Shown here: piece after piece, positions 43,410 to 56,499 of the stretch
Position numbering within the stretch: position 1 is the first letter of the stretch
Layout of the letters: each line of letters starts with the position of its first letter
Made by a program: the position numbers and the translations under genes
Origin: Istiophorus platypterus
Taxonomy: Eukaryota; Chordata; Actinopteri; Istiophoriformes; Istiophoridae
Length of the DNA stretch: 64,000 nucleotides
Assembly (NCBI GenBank): GCA_016859345.1
Contig: CM029114.1
Coordinates: forward strand, 13,581,501 to 13,645,500
Direction: 5' to 3'
Notes under the pieces: generated by a model
Databases searched by the model: none
What the model saw: only the letters and a program-made list of their open reading frames with translations
What the model was told of the DNA's origin: nothing

Positions 43410-45996
43410 CAGAGAATCGAAGTGAACATCAGACTCAAACAACAAATAACAACAACACCAGCCACCACGCCACCGCAAGCCCTCTGTCTCCAGCCACACA
43501 CTTCACACACCCCTTTAAAATGTCAGCTTGATCAAAGGCAGACATTAAAAAAACAAAGAGTCTGTGAGTTTTGGGGGATGACAAAGGGCACTGGGGAGGT
43601 GCATAAACAGCCATGTCTCCTAGAAATTATGTTTATAGACTATACTAATTTGTAAATGAGAGACACCCTAGTACTGCCCCAAATTCGTTTTTTTTATATT
43701 AATGGGATGAGGAAATGCTGTTCATTTATATCTCATGTTGCAAATGAACATTTCTGCTAGTGGTCATTTAGTTATTCATATACAGGATCCACGCTTGTAA
43801 GACAATGTCCTCTTAGGCCACTAAAGCATTATTACATTTTTTAATGGTTAAACAAAGTGCTCACAGCACTTGGTTACATTTGTGAAAAGACTCTGGTCTT
43901 GACTAAATTATGAAAAAGTCAAAATATACTTGAAGCATGAGACAAGATATGTTAACCTTATCAGCATTTAAATGAAACTAAGACCTTTCAAGACTGTCCT
44001 TAGGAAAATGACAGCATCAGTTGTTTCAGCAATTCCAGCACCTTCCAGTGAATAGCGCTCTAGTGGCCATAGTAATCATGACTCTTGTCCATTGAGAGCA
44101 AAGGAGGAAGCTGGGTAATGTTAATACGGAGCCACAAAATCCACAGAGGGAAAGGGTCAGGATGGCTGGTTAACAAAACAACTTGTTAATGTTGGTTTCT
44201 TTCAACTAAGCCCACAATGTTCCCTTTACTTTAACAAAGCAGGTAATTTAACCGAAACCATTTCCCTCTCCCTAACCGAGACATTTTTGTGCCAAACCTA
44301 ACTAAAGTTTAACCATATCCTTGTCACATCACAAAACTGATTTATATTTCCAACAGTGATTCTAAAGGTTATGCAAGCCACAGTTAAATGATGTTGTTCT
44401 TCTGATAGGGGAGTCAGTTCAGGAAACAATTGTATGTCTTGATCTCAATGGCAGGAACAAATTGTATTCTGTCGTCTAATTCGGAGGATTTGTTGATCTT
44501 TTCCTAACCTTGACCAAAGTTGTTTTGTTTGCCTAAACCTAACCACACAAAGGATGTGAACCTCAGTCTCTGGCACCAAAGTACAGTGTATTGTAATACC
44601 ACTCTCTATCTCAGCCCTTTTCTTATGACTTCTGTGAGATACAAGAGCATTTCATTCACTGGAAGAAAAAAGAAAAACGTCGTCAGTGAACATTATGCAT
44701 TTTCAAATACATTTTCCATCTAATTGCAACTGGCAATACAAACAATAGTAGATACAGACATAATTGCTAGGAGACAGAGTTGGTATATTTGTCCGTTGAG
44801 TCATCCCTTTGGCTGCATGATTGTGTTTAGGATTTAGAAAGTAAGGGTGTAGCACACACACACCCTCCCAAAGATAAAATCCATGAGCCATCCATGAGCC
44901 ATCAAACCAGTATTCTGATATCACTTCCTTACCTAAATGAAGTTTAATTTGTTTAAGTGTCAGCGCATGCCAAGTTGCAATTATCACTACATGGTGCAAC
45001 TGTAGCTCTGGAATACCCCTGCTCTTATTTTCCAAGCTGCTGGCAAATGGTTTGTTCAAAACAGGTTCATCAGTGAGTCATGAGCAAGGGAAGACTCCCA
45101 TCATTCCCAGCCAGCGAGCTTTCACAAAAATCACCAAGAGGGAAGGGAAGATTCAGATCCTATATTCTTCATACTGTTAATTATGAATGTGATGTTTTGG
45201 AATCTTTTATGCTTGCGCTAATAATGAATGAAGAGATGCAATTTTCTCACACACACTCTCCCTCTCCTGGCAGAAGTTGTATGGAGTGTCTTACTGGTTT
45301 TCGTCATCTGTCCAGCCCTAATCCCCGATGTCTGCCGTCACCAAGTTGACCACTGAGCTGGGCGATGGCGTGGTTGTGTGGATGCCAGGTGGCCTGTTGT
45401 CATGCATCAAACAATGGCTGCAGGTCAGTGATTGTGTCTGTGAAGGTTTCTCAGGGTGGTTTCCAGTGTCTCCAGCCCTTCCTCACTCCTTTGTCCCTTA
45501 TGGCACCCTCACTTCTCTTCCCTCCTGCCTGCAATGACTCACTGCGGTCTGTTGGCTCTCACACCATCAGACCTGGGCTGCAGGATGGGACTGGTTGGGT
45601 AGGGTGGTGACGGTGGGTGAGGGTGATGCATCGTAGTGTGGGGGTCAGCGGGTGGGTAGCGGGTGTTTCCTATTCCATTATGGATGGCTACACATGGATA
45701 AGTGTGTATATTTAGCGACCTCTGGAAGGCTTTTGCTGCGTGCGGACAATATGACTGGATTCAGCTGTAATGACAGTTTTAGTCCACTCTGCGGGCGGAC
45801 ACAGTCACACACACAGGCATACAGCTGCTGGAACACTTAGCGGTAAAGCCATATTTACTGAAATCACGGTGACAAGCAGTATTAACCCTAAATGTCAGCG
45901 TCAATTTTACTGAGAGAAATGCAGCATGTTATGTGGCAACTGCCAACACTCTGCTTGGCTGGAACCCACGGGGCAGGAAACCTTACTCTGATCTTT
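43410..45996. other. intergenic DNA, no gene seen
   Basis: No recognisable coding exon. Contains copies of the dispersed CCACAAATCCACAGA/CCTAAACCTAACC-type repeat (about 44130-44560). Confidence 0.5.
44130..44350. repeat. dispersed repeat shared with 63765-63940
   Basis: CCACAAAATCCACAGAGGGA, then GGCTGGTTAACAAAACAAC, then CCTAACCGAGACATTTTTGT. The same order with mismatches occurs at 63.77-63.94 kb. Confidence 0.6.
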
Positions 45997-46026
45997 AAAT
46001 GCACTGTTGTTAATTGCAGTGCATTT
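45997..46026. repeat. perfect hairpin 1 of a pair (10-bp stem)
   Basis: AAATGCACTG, a 10-nt loop, then CAGTGCATTT. The stem could extend further with one bulge. Confidence 0.85.
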
Positions 46027-46031
46027 TAAAA

Positions 46032-46055
46032 TTACAACAACTACCGTTGTTGTAA
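46032..46055. repeat. perfect hairpin 2 of a pair (10-bp stem)
   Basis: TTACAACAAC, loop TACC, then GTTGTTGTAA. It begins 6 bp after hairpin 1. Confidence 0.85.
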
Positions 46056-46059
46056 GTTT

Positions 46060-48116
46060 CTTTTTATTTTGCATTTTAGAAAGCTTTGCTCCACAGACAG
46101 AGTCTTTATGTTTTGCTGTTAATGTAAATGATTTATATTGGTTAATTTAATTTTATTGTACATGATTGTTTGGATAACTCACCTTTATGAAGCTGGTCTT
46201 GTGATACAGTTGTCATCTGTTGTGATTTACACATCCTACTCATGTCAGTGCACTATCAGTTGGTTCTCAGATCATGTCTGCGCTAAGGCAGCAAAATTTA
46301 AAGGCTCCTTTGGACATCTTGGTGGACTGGCTTAAATGCACCCAGATTCTGGCCAGAGGGTCACTGTTGATGTTATTCCTTTTTTTTTCTTTCCATTGTT
46401 CATGTCTGTATCCCTATTGTTCAATTAAACCCTCCTAATTCAATAAAAAAATAAGATGTTTGTTTGGTCCCTACATCCTAAACACATTCATATGGCAATA
46501 GGGCTGACCCTGACAAATATACCAACTGGGTCTCCATCTAAATAATATTGTTTTGCCTGTTGCAATAAGATGAGAAATGTTTTTGCGAACTAGATTATGT
46601 TCACTGGCAATGTTTTCTCCAGTGAATGAAATGCTACATTCTTGTAATTCACAGAAGTCATAAGAAAGGGGATGTGGTGGATGGTGGTATTACAGTACAA
46701 AGTACTTTTGTACCACAGACTGAAAAATAAATTTGTTTTATAATTTGATAATGTTATGCTTAAGATTCAATTTGTTTTGTGTGTTCAATTAGTTTGTGGA
46801 AAAATCTTGTTTTGGGTTATAATAATTACTTGATGTTTAGGGAAACATCATGGCTTTGGTTAAAATGACTATTTGATTAAGTTAGGGGGCTTTTGTCATC
46901 ATGGTTTACAATCCCAAACACGTGTTTAAGGTTAGGGAACAATCCTAGTCATGCTTTAAAAAAACAACATTGTTTGCCGGTTGGAAGTGGGAAACAAACA
47001 ATTGTATTCCATGTTAAATTCTGATGTTTTGTTGACTTATCTTTCCAAGGACAGTCTTCTGCTGTCACAATTTAATAAGGGAAAAATTGCAAAGAAATAA
47101 TCTGAAAAAAAAAAAAAGAAATTGGTCAAAACCTGGTATGTGGCTGGACCACCTTCTATCCGTTTTCTTCTCTCCTCTTCAATGAAGGCTAGTTTTTGTA
47201 CAAAAAGTTGCTAGATTTGTTTTTAGGTTTGCAAAGAAAAGCCACCAAAAGGCTGGGAAAAGTCGTTAAGTATACTTAGAAAGGCGCTAAACTGTCAACA
47301 CTGCCTGTATAAGCCTCCCTGATGACACACTAGAAAACTTGCCATTTCATTCTGAAAGAGCAACAACCAATGGCGTAACCTCAGCACGCAGTCAGTCAGT
47401 CAGTCATGGACATTTGTGTTTATAGGCCTGGTCACGCATCTTCATCTTTTCCATTTTGGCTTTCTGTCCATGAGTCAGTCCCAAAATTTTTGAAAACAAC
47501 CTCTTGTCTGGAGATATTTTTGAAAACAACCTCCTGACTGGAGATATTTTTAAAGTGACAATCTGCAAAAAAAAAAAATATTGTAGTGTCAAACAAAGCT
47601 GTCTGAAACGATAACATACATGCTTTCATAGACATTTGGGTGCTGACTGGCATTAATGTTGAAGAGAGATTTTTCTGCCACCTTTCTGTCAGTGATGTTT
47701 ATTAATTTTGTTGTTATACTTCAAACAGGGATTTTAATGAAAGTCACAGTAATGGTTTGTCTTGTTTAACAGGTAGCCATGATCAAATAACTATTTTATA
47801 TTTGAACAGGAATGAAATTATAAAACAAGAACAATTAATTTCTGTGTAAGTCGACACTGAAAAAGTCGACACTGAAACACAATTTATATGGTTATGAAGA
47901 GTGAAAAAGGATGATGATGAAGAAATGTTGCTGTTTTCCTTTTGCTTTTGCATTTCAGTAAGGATGGTGAACTGTGCTAGGGTGGACACATGCAATGGTA
48001 TTTTCAGATGTATTCATATTAAAAGGGATGTGACTTTAGGTTGGTATCAGTGTGCTTCAATTAACACTTTCAAAATATGACTTAGCACTCCCAAACCAGC
48101 CACAAGGCAATGACAT
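46060..48116. other. intergenic DNA, no gene seen
   Basis: AT-rich. Includes dispersed-repeat pieces (46780-46930; 47124-47185), a two-copy 30-bp tandem repeat (47487-47550) and a 15-bp direct repeat (AGTCGACACTGAA) near 47849-47877. Confidence 0.5.
47487..47550. repeat. 30-bp tandem repeat, two copies
   Basis: TTTTTGAAAACAACCTC followed by CTGGAGATATT occurs twice in a row with two or three mismatches. Confidence 0.85.
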
Positions 48117-48125
48117 ACACACACA

Positions 48126-48166
<41 letters not shown>
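48117..48166. repeat. CA microsatellite
   Basis: CA units with one TA interruption. Confidence 0.95.
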
Positions 48167-48167
<1 letters not shown>

Positions 48168-48281
48168 GCACTAGTCACACACACCGCCAGCCATGTCTAA
48201 AAGCAGGTGCTCCACATTGCTGCTGCAAGTCCTATATAGTCTGACTGGTGACACAGTTAGATGTGTGCCTGCTTGAGTTTT

Positions 48282-48283
<2 letters not shown>

Positions 48284-48329
<46 letters not shown>

Positions 48330-48348
48330 TGTTTTGGTGTTTGTGTGT
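48284..48348. repeat. GT microsatellite
   Basis: GT units degenerating to GTTTGTGTTTTGG. It lies about 120 bp from the CA array at 48117, so the two form opposite-phase arms on one strand. Confidence 0.95.
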
Positions 48349-50279
48349 GAATGTGGGGAAATAGGGACTGCCAGGGTGACTTCCAACAAACAGCCAAGAG
48401 GGACACACACACATGTGCACTGGGAAGAAACTATTACCACCGTCCGACCACTAAAAAGAAATCTCATAATGAAAACAGGCCTAGTCACTGCACTCTGATA
48501 GTGATAAAATACAGTACAGAAGCATGCGCTTTCACATTAACACTAACCCACACATTCTTTTCCCACCCACACTTGCCAAGTTAAAGCAGTTTCCTTGGTT
48601 TTTTTTTCAAAGCTATGACTGATTCATTTTTAAATTGACTTAAATTCAACCAATCAAGCTGTTAGTTATAGAGCAGTAACAGTGATTAACAACAAAACAG
48701 ACAGATGAAAATTATAGGTGAGGGCATAAGAAAGAGAAGCAAAAGTCGTAAAACATTAAAATTAAAAGCTGTATTTGTTAAACTCAAGTCAGTACACCTC
48801 CTCAAAAGCTCCAAACCAGTTTGCAATTAAAAGTTATACACTTGTCATATTAGTTATTTTGCCTTCACTGTGCATGATGACAGTTTTCTCAAACTAAATA
48901 GAGTTATTCATACTTACTTACTTACTATGCAATATAAAGGCAACTGTTAAGAAAAAGAAAAACTTTCAGAGGTTTCAAAAACAAAGTAAAACTATTTTCA
49001 GAAAAAAGGTTTAATATTATGACTTTTTTTCTGTTATCACAAAATGTTTGTATGTTGAGCCCTTATTTCTTTAAAAAACTCTCCTTTTGTATACTTTATT
49101 TTTATGTCCCATGTTATATAGGGACCATCGGAATGCTACTGAGGAAGGTGCTTTATATTTTTACTTGGGGAGTTGATGCACCAGAGCAGAGCAAAGAAAA
49201 TATGTGTTTCGTTTTTGTACTGTGAACCAGATGAAGCATGGAGAAACACTCTGTCACAGTAAACTGAAAACCTGCACAATGCATTTGTTTGTAATGTGTT
49301 AACTTTCTTTTTTAGACATGTTGTCTTACACCCAAGGTTGAATAAGCAGTGTCTACGATGTGTATGTGTCTTCATTGTTTTTGTGTCAGACAAAGTGTTA
49401 GCAGCGACAAGGCCACAGTGGGAAAACTGGTACACTAATGATATGTGACAAGGTTATACAGCGTTGACCCAGTCTCAAACTTTGTCCCCTTTTTCTGTCT
49501 TTTTCACATCATTTTCTCTGTCTGTCTCTGAGCTTAGTTGACAGCATTTGTGTGGAAGGAAAACCCTCTGGTGTTGTTTTTCCATGTCACTGTGAAGCAC
49601 TGTCATCCAGCCCTGGCCGCTCTTGCCAATAGTCATCAGCCGTGATTCCTTTAACATGCTTTCGGTAAGCGGGGATTCTGCACATTATTCCAGTAATATG
49701 AATCTAATGATCTGCTGGTGCCACCAATTTTAGAGCGAGCTATGCAGCTTTTGCTCCGATTTGAAATGAGCTGATTAGCTCTATATTTTAAGGAGAGGAA
49801 TATAAGTAAGGATTAGGAGGATAGGGCAGAAAGGTTTTGTGTGTGTGTGTGTGTGTGCGTGTGTGTGTGTGTGTGTGTGAGAGAGTGTGGGTGTCTGTGT
49901 GTGTGTGTCTGGGTGATTGCGTACCTATTCAACATTGGACCTACCAGTCCTTACACACTCACCACAAGTGGACCAGTAAACCAGCAGGAAACATTTTGGA
50001 GGTTGTCATACCTTAAATCAATCTATTATTATGTCTAAAATTTTATATTTGAATTGTTTGAATTTCTTTTTCAGTATTAGCCTGGATGGAACACATGGGT
50101 GTGGCATGCCTATGCCTTCATGGATGATGGTAGTGCAGAGACACAGCGCACGCAGTGTCATATACAACTTCATATCTTTCAATCACCACTCTAACACCAT
50201 GATCTATTTGATGAGACAATTGACCTTTATTTCCTTGAGCATGTGACTGTTTACTTTGGGTAGTGGACCTCAAAATTTA
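48349..50279. other. intergenic DNA, no gene seen
   Basis: AT-rich DNA with one GT array near 49836-49910. No coding exon recognised. Confidence 0.5.
49836..49910. repeat. interrupted GT microsatellite
   Basis: GT units with GCGT, GAGAGA and CTGT interruptions. Confidence 0.9.
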
Positions 50280-50284
50280 TTTTA

Positions 50285-50620
50285 AGTCCTGAGGATTGAA
50301 CCCAAGATCTAAAGACTCCTCAAAAGCTTATTCCCTGAGATATTTTAACACAGATATTTGAGCTTTATTTCTTTAGGATTGGTACGCCCCTTTGGATTTT
50401 GCACTTGCACCACAAAGAGATCAAGCCCACAACCCTTAAGCTACCAAAGAGTCACCTGACTCCCTGAACTATCTTATCAGCAACCTTTGCTCTATTTGAG
50501 CCCTTGAGTCTTTCTTCCATGTGCTGAACTTGAAAGTACAACAAGTTGCCTGAAGATTAAACCCATAACCTTAAAACTTCTGAATGGCACTGTTAGTCCA
50601 GCACCTTTCCACTTGGTAAA
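50285..50620 (-). repeat. tRNA-like repeat units, minus-strand group (about 3 units)
   Basis: Read on the minus strand, each unit has a tRNA box A-like stretch followed 30-50 nt later by a box B-like GGGTTCAATCC-type motif. Box B-like sites lie near 50293-50303, 50420-50430 and 50554-50563, a spacing of about 130 bp. Degenerate, so functional tRNA genes are unlikely. Confidence 0.55.
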
Positions 50621-50709
50621 AATGACCTGCCAAAGGTGGTATCAACTTGTCCTGTGGACAGCACATAAAGGAGAGTCAAACCTTCTAAGAAAATGAGTGA
50701 CACAGTCAT

Positions 50710-51330
50710 TACCTAAATAGCTCAGCATGTTAAAGAACTGCTTGGAAATACTGACATTCAACATACAAAGTAAAAAATCAAAGGCCCTAAGAAATACAGT
50801 TCATAGGTGTCTGACCAAATGGTTCAGGGTGTTAGAGGACTGGTTTGAAATTTTGAGGTTCTGGGTTCAATTGTCATGTAATTTAAGGAATTGTGATGTC
50901 CAGTTTCACTTCTCAGATGGTCTTGACCAACATTTGTAAGGAGTAAGAGAAATGTTTGATTCTAATCATATTTCACACTCCAGTGTCAAAAGGAAAGAGT
51001 CATATGCTACAAGAAATGAAGTAGAAGTGTGTCTTGAGAAATAGCTCCGGGTGTTAGAGAACCACTAAGTGTTGAAGTCTTGGTCTCAATCCCCTGGTGC
51101 TGCACTGAACTGTAAATTCAAACACAAAGGCTCTAACAAATATTGGCCACCTACCCTTCAGAAAATAGCTCACTGTGTTGCAGGAGTGCTTGGAAGTTTT
51201 GAGGTTGTGGGTTCAAGTCCAACACCAAGATGAAAAACTGAAGAATGCTGAGAAATGCAGCTTAAGTGTGTCTGACCAGATAACTTGGTGTGTTAAGAGG
51301 AGTTCTGAAGATGCAGATTTGACCCGTATT
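50710..51330 (+). repeat. tRNA-like repeat units, plus-strand group (about 5 units)
   Basis: Box A-like sites TAGCTCAGCATGTTA (50718), TGGTTCAGGGTGTTAGAG (50820), TAGCTCCGGGTGTTAGAG (51042), TAGCTCACTGTGTTG (51166) and TAACTTGGTGTGTTA (51281). Several have a box B-like motif, best at 51209-51220 (GGGTTCAAGTCC). Units share an inter-unit segment like AAGAAATGCAG...GTGTCTGACCA. Period is about 110 bp, with one degenerate or missing position. Most like a tandemly amplified tRNA-derived SINE. Confidence 0.6.
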
Positions 51331-51639
51331 AGGCTCAGTGAGCTTAGTGAAGTATGAATTGAGAAGCTCCTGATTGGAATCAGTAGCGAGGTATGTTTGT
51401 TTCTGACTGTAAGACACTAGTGGTGCAGTGTCTGCTTCAAATCCTGCTTGTTTTCTGTACCTGGGGTTTCAATTCTGAACTTCTGCAGCATGTCCCAGCC
51501 ATCCTTCAGACAGACAGAGATGATGGAAAACCACAAGCAGCTGAGGTTTTCCAGAAATATAAAGTTATGACAAACTTTTTAAAAATGTTGAAAGATTTTT
51601 GCAACTGTAATAAAACACTAGCACTAAAGTTGCCACAAT

Positions 51640-52290
51640 TGTGTTTCACACACAGTGAAACCCTTACAGATGTCCAGAATGCAGTGGCGCATCTGGTTTT
51701 TCGATCAACCTAAAAAGGCACCTGTCACTCCGCTGCTTATTAACCTCCAGAGGCTACCCGTGGCTGTCCAAATCAAGTTCAAGTTACTAATGCGTGCCTG
51801 ATGAGTAAATTCTGGGTCAGCTACCCTCCACTTGAACTCAGTTATACAGGCTTTTGCTCCTTCTTGGCCACTGCGTTCCTCCTAGAAACATTGTCTGGCA
51901 TTGCTGTCCCCGCACAAGGCGCAATCACAGCCCAAACTGGTTTTGCTTGTAGACCCCTGATTGTAGAACAAGCTACCAAACGTTGTCAGAGCAGGGGTTT
52001 CCCTCTCTATCTTCAAAAATCTCTTGAAGACTCATCTCTTCCAAGAGCATCTCCTCCCCTGATACCTCTAACACCCTAACATGCTTCACTAGCCCTTACT
52101 GTTTACTCTCAGTGCACTTATTTATCTGATCTCCTTGCACTTTGTCTTACTGAACAGATTTATCACTTAGTACTTATTTCAAGGTCTCCTACTCTATTGA
52201 GGCTCTTGTGTTGTTCCTCACTTGTGGGTCTCTACGGATAAAAGCGTCTGCCAAATGAGTAAATGTAATGTAAATGTATTCATGTATTCA
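51640..52290 (+). mobile_element. LINE 3' end (degenerate)
   Basis: Translation pieces VQNAVAHLVF and PLIVEQATK match the C-terminal part of fish LINE ORF2 proteins. The tail GGATAAAAGCGTCTGCCAAA followed by TGTAATGTAAATG is the typical 3' end of a fish L2/Rex-type LINE. Frame is broken in several places. Exact clade not assigned. Confidence 0.8.
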
Positions 52291-52546
52291 TATAATATCA
52301 TATGTTCAACATAAACAGTTTAACTGCAGACGGTGGAGGTCCCCTCTTGATGGGTAAACATCAGCCAGAGTAGCAAATCCCCTCTTGACAATTTTTATAA
52401 GAAAATGACAAAAGCAGTTTTGCAATTATTTATGGAAGAAGAGCTTAAATATAAATGTTTGTACTTCTTTTTTGTTTTTTTCAAAATGACTTAAATAATG
52501 GGTCACACTCGGTCTGCTGTCCAGTGTTTTTGAGGCAGGAATATAT

Positions 52547-52676
<130 letters not shown>

Positions 52677-52679
52677 TTA

Positions 52680-53692
52680 TTTGTTTGTAGAAGAGCTGAG
52701 TGGTTGAAAAGCAGAAGAAAGTAAGTGGATGGAACAGAGAGGGGGGAGAGGGTCATTTGGTGGGTGACAGAGAGTGTGTGTGAGTGTTTGTGCAGGTCCC
52801 AGTGGGGAGAAAGGTCATGGTAATTAGCCTGTTAATCATCTGGCTGGAACCAATGACGAAGCCCCAAAAGCCTTCTGGTGAGACATCTTATGTGTGAGTG
52901 TCCATTCAGAAATGCTGAGTACCACTGCATAGTTGGTGATCCCAAAAAAATCTTGTCTGCAGGAGAGCAGTTCTCTAACGCAGCATCTCAACCCACCTTC
53001 ACAAAGATCCTGAGAGAGCGCTGATCTACACTGAAACGGCAGATATACATATCTGTCCCTACAACACAACGACCCACAAACTCCATAAAAAGTCTTGTAG
53101 AACTCTGCTAAATAAGCTGCAGAGTTTCAATTGACTGTCAGTTCAGCACCAGTAGTCGTGGCACAAATTTCCCCTTACAGCTTGTATTTGGAAGTGTCCT
53201 GATATCAAGTTGCAGCCACTTTCACTCAAACCACAACTTAACTACCACATTAAATTTACCAACTCCTCCTTTGTCACTGTGATTTATTTAATATGGGTTG
53301 GCCAGTTTCGTTTTGTTTTATGTTTTTTTTTACCATATACTAACTAAAAACAACAATTTTTTCACTAAATAATCACCAATGACTCTACAAGTGCTCCACA
53401 ATATTTATTATGTGCTGCTCGAATTACGAGTTATCGTCTTTCTGTCTCTTACATTTAAAAGATTGTATTTTCTCCTTTTTTACATCATTCACATGTAGGA
53501 AAACATATTTTTGATGCCACAAAGGGAAATTTGAAGCACAGCAGCAAGAAGGAAGCACAAAACACATGGATATTACACATGAGAGAGGTACACCAACATG
53601 CATCTCCAAATCATTAAATTTACATGAGCAAAGAAAAACACCATTATTAGCGCACAACTGTCACATTAGAGCATCGATAGTCCAATCTTCAG
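52680..53692. other. intergenic DNA, no gene seen
   Basis: AT-rich unique-looking sequence. Confidence 0.45.
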
Positions 53693-53870
53693 ATTTAGGC
53701 AACAAAAGCACTTTGGGTTAGGTAAGTCAAAAATATTATGTTTTGTTTGAATGCAGATAAACACCTGTCTGATGTCACTGTTTTTAATATGTAAAAACCT
53801 ATTCTGTATTAAACCAGATCACAATCTTTCCCCAACCTCAACTAAGTTCTCTGTGTTCCTAAACATAATC
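53693..53870. mobile_element. foldback MITE-like element, second copy
   Basis: Starts ATTTAGGCAACAAAAGCACT and ends CCTAAACATAATC after ACAATCTTTCCCCAACCTCA. Same inverted-arm layout and length class as 30155-30322. Confidence 0.6.
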
Positions 53871-53874
53871 ATAA

Positions 53875-55690
53875 AGAAATTTAATAATGCTTTAGTCACT
53901 AAAAGTTGATATTGTGATTCAAGATCAGGTTTTTTGGTGTTTACTGATGCATTCATTATCAGCCGTGAAATGCCAAATGTGTAAAGAACATATCCTAAAA
54001 CATATCCTAACTTCCTTATTAGAAAACAAGACATACTTGCTGTTGCAAATTAGTTGTATATAAATCTAATTCTTTGTTGGCAGGTTTGACTAAGAAAAAG
54101 GTCAATCACTAGTTAAGTTTGTTATAGATTTTTTTAAATGTATAATTATGAAAGATAAAAGTACTATATACTTATACATGCTTATACAAAAAAACATTGA
54201 GTCCCAAATAAAGTGACCAAGGAGCTGAGCCAGGTAAGTTATTAAATACAAAATTTACAAAATTTTACTGGATAGTAGAAAGTAACATTACCAGCCTGAA
54301 TAATGAAGTCATTTGTAGAAGGGTAACAAGTGGTGTGTCAGGTGTTGTAGTGCTAAGAAAGTCATGCAAATGTATTAGTGGCTGAGTAGCGTGATTGGGT
54401 TATAGTCCAGTAGCTGTTTCAGTCTTCTTGAGAGCAGTGGTGATTAAAGAGTCTGACAGCATCTATTGATATAGCCTTAATACAAATGGACTGATGACTC
54501 TGACTGTTAAATTTGCACATTTTGAAACTGATTCCCTGACATATGAAGCAGACCTCAGGGATTTATCATGGACCAAAGCCAACTAATCAAATGCTTTGTG
54601 TTGCTTCATATCTCAACTTAAATATTGCACTTCAACACAACACTGGAAAAAATTAGGGGGTAATTGCAATGACAAGTAAGCACTCTGCATCAGAAACTCA
54701 GCAGCCGAATGGTGAATGGTGCTGGATGCACAAAAACACACACAATGCCCTGACACGCTGTGTCAGATGTAACAGAGGTGAGTTAGTTTAACATCCACCA
54801 TTCACTTCCACATGCTTCACCACAGCCCTGCCCCTCTGTTACATTAGCTTTAGTATTAGCAGCTGTAATGTTCTGACCAACGCTCTTTTCCGTCTTTCAC
54901 ATCTGGAGCTGCCTCAGGACGTGCACTGAAGTCGACTGGTGTTGGCAGGCCTCATTGACTGGTCACTGGCGTGCCTGTGTGAATGTGTGTTTGAGTCAGG
55001 AATGTGTGATCACTGGAATATTTGTGTGCGTGTGCTTCATCACCTTGCTGTGGGCGAGACATTACAGTGAGAGATGAAGGGGCCTGTTGAGAGGTCACAC
55101 GCCCACACACTCACACAACTCCTCCTTGAGGCATCTTGAGGTCAGCGGCAGTGTTTTCCTGTTTTGACGGCTGTGAGGAAACAGGAGGATCAGACTTGGA
55201 GAAACTTTGCAAAGACTTGACGTAGGTCTTTAACGGGAGGAAGGCAAAAGAGAGGGGGGATGCAGCTGAGATGGAAAGCACTGACACAGGTATGAAGGGA
55301 GGTTTTGTTTAGCAAAGGAGGTGGTGAGCGAAACAACAGAGGATTTTGGAAAGAGTTGGAGAGTTTGTTTAAGATAAAAGCCTTGTTTTTTGTTTGATCC
55401 CATTGGGGACACCTCTGTCTTTACACACAGACAATTTGTGCATAAACTATGGGTTATTAATCTCTCAGCCGTCTCAGTGCTATTTCTAACTATTAGAGAA
55501 ACAATTCATAACATCCTTCCCACAACTGGCACAGATAAACTTTTCAGTGCAGTAGTCTTGTAATCAACTGTAATGTCTGATTTGTATTCAGTCTGCTTCT
55601 CTCCTATAGATCTCTGGAAACTAAGAGTTTCTTCATTTTAATCATCAACTTGTCAAGGATGCTTTATATTTAATTAAAGCTACCACATTA
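53875..55690. other. intergenic DNA, no gene seen
   Basis: AT-rich to 54.8 kb, then moderately GC-rich to 55.3 kb. No coding exon recognised. Confidence 0.45.
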
Positions 55691-55739
55691 GTAAATAATA
55701 AAGATAGATTTATCTTTTATATTAGAGATAGATTTATCT

Positions 55740-56350
55740 TTTTGATCTATTTTTGATCCGGATGTCTTAGCGAACTATAGACCTAAAGTATATACAACCT
55801 CCCCTTTTTTTTGTAACACTCTTGAAAAACTTAAATGCTATCTTTCAGGATTGAGAATATATCATAGCACAGAAACAGCACTGGCTTAATTAATCAATGA
55901 TCTTCTCATTGCCTCAGACAGTGGGCTCATCTCGATACTTGCCCTGCTTGATCTTGGTGCTGCATTTGACACCATCAGTCAGAAGATTTTATTACAGAGG
56001 CTGGAAAATGTCATTGGGATTAAAGGAACCACACTAGGCTGGTTTTAGTCAGAATTATTGGATAGATTCTAATTTTTTCATGTTAATAATAGCTCTTCCG
56101 TGCATGCAAAAGTTAATCATGGTGTTCACCAGGGTTCTGTGATAGGAATGATACTTTTCACTGTATGTATACTTCCTTTAGGCAATGTTATCAGGAAGTA
56201 CCCCATAAATCTCCATTCCTACACAGATGATGCCCAGTTCTACCTATCTTTGATGCTACATAAAACTAGTTGGGTAGCTGAACTTCAGGAATGTCTTGAA
56301 GACATAACAGAATGAATGACCTTCAGTTTTAAATTTTACCCAAATACCTC
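55740..56350 (+). pseudogene. LINE reverse transcriptase fragment (L2/Rex-type)
   Basis: Translation shows canonical non-LTR reverse transcriptase blocks in order: LANYRP, YHSTETALA, LLDLGAAFDTIS, HQGSVIG, then the palm motif YTDDAQFYLSL (the usual YADD is changed to YTDD). In-frame stops, for example just after TTLGWF, show it is dead. Probably belongs with the 3' end at 57845-58815, split by the R2-like insertion. Confidence 0.85.
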
Positions 56351-56499
56351 AAAATCCAATTATCTACATATATAGTTACTTAAGATTGGAGGGGGGGGGG
56401 GGTTCTGCCAGTGAATATGGATACAAATCATTGCCACAATAATTAGAAATATATCAGAAACTGAATACCAAATTTTGACATTTAATCACTACCGAATAC

